Shown here: positions 62,495-64,000 of the stretch, in pieces | How the letters are laid out: each line of letters starts with the position of its first letter | Numbering within the stretch: the first letter of the stretch is position 1 | Source: Ramlibacter sp. Leaf400 | GTDB lineage: Bacteria; Pseudomonadota; Gammaproteobacteria; Burkholderiales; Burkholderiaceae_C | NCBI RefSeq assembly: GCF_001424545.1 | Contig: NZ_LMQL01000012.1 | Location: forward strand, 129,371 to 193,370 | Length of the DNA: 64,000 nucleotides | Reading direction: 5' to 3' | Program-made: the position numbers and the translations under genes | The notes under the pieces: model-generated | Database searches by the model: none | What the model was told of the DNA's origin: nothing | The model's input: only the letters and a program-made list of their open reading frames with translations

Positions 62495-62993
62495 AGGCGC
62501 CGCGCGCCGGCTTCGGCAAAGCGATGCGCGAGCCGAACTTGGCGCGCTTGACCGCGAAGAAGGCCTTGACGTTGCGCACGTTGGCGTCGGCCGTGAACAG
62601 GCGCTGCGCCAGCGCCAGGTAGCCCGGCATGTCCGGCGCCTGCACCACCAGGATGAAGTCGGGGCCGGGCGAGACGCGCCAGCACTGCTGCACGGCCGCG
62701 TCGGCCACCACCCTGGCCTCGAAGGCTTCCATCGCCTCGTTGTCCTGGCGGTCCAGCGTGATCTCCACCAGCGCGTCCAGGCCGGGGCCGGCCAGCCGGG
62801 CCAGGCGGTCGCGGCTGAGGATGGCGACCTGCCGCTCGATGAAACCGGCCTCGACCAGGCGCTTGACGCGCCGCAGGCAGGTCGGCGGCGAGATGTGGAC
62901 GCGGGCGGCCAGGTCCTGGTTGGTCATCGAGGCGTCTTCCTGGAGATGGCCCAGGAGAGCTATGTCGATGTCGTCTAGCGATGATGATTCCAT
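62487..62993 (-). CDS. Lrp/AsnC family transcriptional regulator
   Basis: This 168-residue regulator has an N-terminal HTH (about residues 5-55: ALLGHLQEDASMTNQDLAARVHISPPTCLRRVKRL, visible in parts). A C-terminal RAM/ACT-like domain (about 70-155) follows. It resembles Lrp and other amino-acid-sensing feast/famine regulators. The gene is divergent from glmS and convergent with glmU. The 130-bp AT-rich gap ahead of it is a likely regulatory region for both. Its stop lies in the tandem repeat region of glmU. Confidence 0.92.
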   Translation of the reverse strand: MESSSLDDIDIALLGHLQEDASMTNQDLAARVHISPPTCLRRVKRLVEAGFIERQVAILSRDRLARLAGPGLDALVEITLDRQDNEAMEAFEARVVADAAVQQCWRVSPGPDFILVVQAPDMPGYLALAQRLFTADANVRNVKAFFAVKRAKFGSRIALPKPARGASA

Positions 62994-63123
62994 CTATCGA
63001 TCATGAATGAAATAATATTGCTTGTAAATTGATGGCGAAAAGAAAATTTCATTTTTCTCAAAAAGTAGATGACTTATTTCGACCCTGGGACCATACAGTC
63101 TCGGCCATCAAGGAGCTGTCCTC
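62994..63123. promoter_or_regulatory. AT-rich divergent regulatory region between lrp and glmS
   Basis: The first 80 bp are markedly AT-rich, unlike the rest of the window, with A/T tracts such as AAAAGAAAATTTCATTTTT. Curved A-tract DNA is a common target of Lrp-type proteins. AAGGAG lies near the glmS start. Confidence 0.5.
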
Positions 63124-64000
63124 ATGTGTGGAATCGTCGGCGCGGTCTCGACCCGCAACATCGTCCCCGTCCTCGTCCAGGGCCTGCAAAGGCTGGAATA
63201 CCGCGGTTATGACTCCTGCGGGGTCGCCGTCTACGACCAGGGCCTGCGCCGCGCCCGCAGCACCTCGCGCGTGGCCGAGCTGCTGACCCAGGTCGACCGC
63301 GAAGGCATCGAAGGCACGACCGGCATCGCCCACACCCGCTGGGCCACCCACGGCGCCCCGGCCGTGCACAACGCCCATCCGCACTTCAGCCACGGCCCCG
63401 GCGACCACGCGGCCGAACGCGCCGGCCGGGTGGCGCTGGTGCACAACGGCATCATCGAGAACCACGACGAGCTGCGTGCCGCGCTCAAGGCCAAGGGCTA
63501 CCAGTTCCTCAGCCAGACCGACACCGAGGTGATCTGCCACCTGGTCGACAGCCTGTACGAGGGCGACCTGTTCGAAGCCGTGAAGTCGGCCATCAAGCGC
63601 CTGCACGGCGCGTACGCGATCGCCGTGTTCTGCAAGGACGAGCCGCTGCGCGTGGTCGGCGCGCGCGCCGGCTCGCCGCTCATCCTGGGCGTGGGCAAGG
63701 AGGGCGGCGAGAACTTCCTGGCCAGCGACGCGATGGCGCTGGCCGGTGTCACCGACCAGATCGTTTACCTGGAAGAGGGCGATGTCGTCGACATCCAGCT
63801 GGGCAAGTACTGGGTCGAGGACCGCAACGACAAGTCGGTCACCCGACCGGTCAAGACCGTGCACGCGCACAGCGGCGCGGCCGAGCTGGGCCCGTACCGC
63901 CACTACATGCAGAAGGAGATCTTCGAGCAGCCCCGTGCCATTGCCGACACGCTGGAAGGCGTGCAGGCCGTGGTGCCCGAGCTCTTCGGCGACGGCGCCC
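63124..64000 (+). CDS. glmS: Glutamine-fructose-6-phosphate aminotransferase (partial, 3' end outside)
   Basis: GlmS makes glucosamine-6-phosphate from fructose-6-phosphate and glutamine, the first step toward UDP-GlcNAc. The visible 292 residues are the N-terminal glutaminase domain and the linker. The nucleophile is Cys2 (MCGIVGAV), followed by [21 protein letters not shown] and HNGIIENH. The reading frame runs through the right edge, so the isomerase domains are not seen. Ribosome site AAGGAG. glmS and glmU are on the same strand with lrp between them on the other. No glmS ribozyme is visible. Confidence 0.97.
   Translation, partial: MCGIVGAVSTRNIVPVLVQGLQRLEYRGYDSCGVAVYDQGLRRARSTSRVAELLTQVDREGIEGTTGIAHTRWATHGAPAVHNAHPHFSHGPGDHAAERAGRVALVHNGIIENHDELRAALKAKGYQFLSQTDTEVICHLVDSLYEGDLFEAVKSAIKRLHGAYAIAVFCKDEPLRVVGARAGSPLILGVGKEGGENFLASDAMALAGVTDQIVYLEEGDVVDIQLGKYWVEDRNDKSVTRPVKTVHAHSGAAELGPYRHYMQKEIFEQPRAIADTLEGVQAVVPELFGDGA

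Overview
The window is GC-rich chromosomal DNA from a betaproteobacterium of the order Burkholderiales, most likely family Comamonadaceae (Ramlibacter/Variovorax-like). The evidence is the gene content and local gene orders: a double-length UvrA, a Bug-type substrate-binding protein, an SAH riboswitch ahead of ahcY followed by metF, rplM-rpsI, phoH-ybeY, ruvAB, and glmU/lrp/glmS. The genus is inferred, not proven. No rRNA, tRNA, CRISPR array, prophage or intact insertion sequence was found.

Layout. 1-0.45 kb: the 3' remnant of an Rhs/YD-repeat gene. 0.6-8.6 kb: an MHS-family transporter, a 54-residue membrane peptide and a 1960-residue UvrA with four ABC ATPase modules. 8.8-11.2 kb: two adjacent genes of unknown function, the least explained block. 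11.2-14.3 kb: acetylpolyamine amidohydrolase-like, Bug and PuuD-like genes. 14.7-22 kb: HAD phosphatase, S41 peptidase lipoprotein, prfC, LigD-type polymerase, phosphomannomutase and an ATP-dependent DNA ligase. 22-26.7 kb: riboswitch, ahcY, tlyA, metF, rlpA and rlmJ. 27-32 kb: rplM-rpsI, a coiled-coil membrane protein, bactofilin, erpA, anmK and an M23 peptidase. 32-40 kb: tyrS, ankyrin protein, CDF transporter, dtd, ybeY, phoH, ruvA, ruvB and a sterol-desaturase/lysoplasmalogenase fusion. 40-48 kb: a D-threonine-aldolase-like enzyme, histidine phosphatase, DUF4136 lipoprotein, ttcA, an MFS transporter, GFA protein, folB, a pteridine-reductase-like SDR, a MidA-like methyltransferase and DUF2905. 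48-57 kb: ROK kinase, cca, GST, MgtC, lytic transglycosylase, 5-formyl-THF cyclo-ligase, LysR, DUF2917, TetR and gluconokinase. 57-64 kb: an MBL hydrolase, a Gln-rich small protein, an MFS transporter, DUF6279 lipoprotein, glmU, lrp and the start of glmS.

How the genes work together. Most encode housekeeping functions: methyl cycle and folate (ahcY, metF, folB, the SDR, cyclo-ligase), cell envelope (glmU, glmS, anmK, M23, rlpA, lytic transglycosylase, bactofilin), RNA and translation (prfC, tyrS, dtd, rlmJ, tlyA, ttcA, cca, ybeY) and DNA repair (uvrA, ruvAB, the LigD pieces).

The non-routine signals are these. Three families of interspersed repeats are present, one of which has entered the uvrA reading frame at two linker sites. 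At least 13 genes on both strands carry a -10-like hexamer only 6-8 nt before the start codon and no Shine-Dalgarno, which suggests widespread leaderless transcription. Two enzyme families that cleave ether lipids are fused in one protein. Two perfect palindromes flank the TetR/gluconokinase/MBL block. The two-gene unknown cassette lies between uvrA and the amidohydrolase gene.
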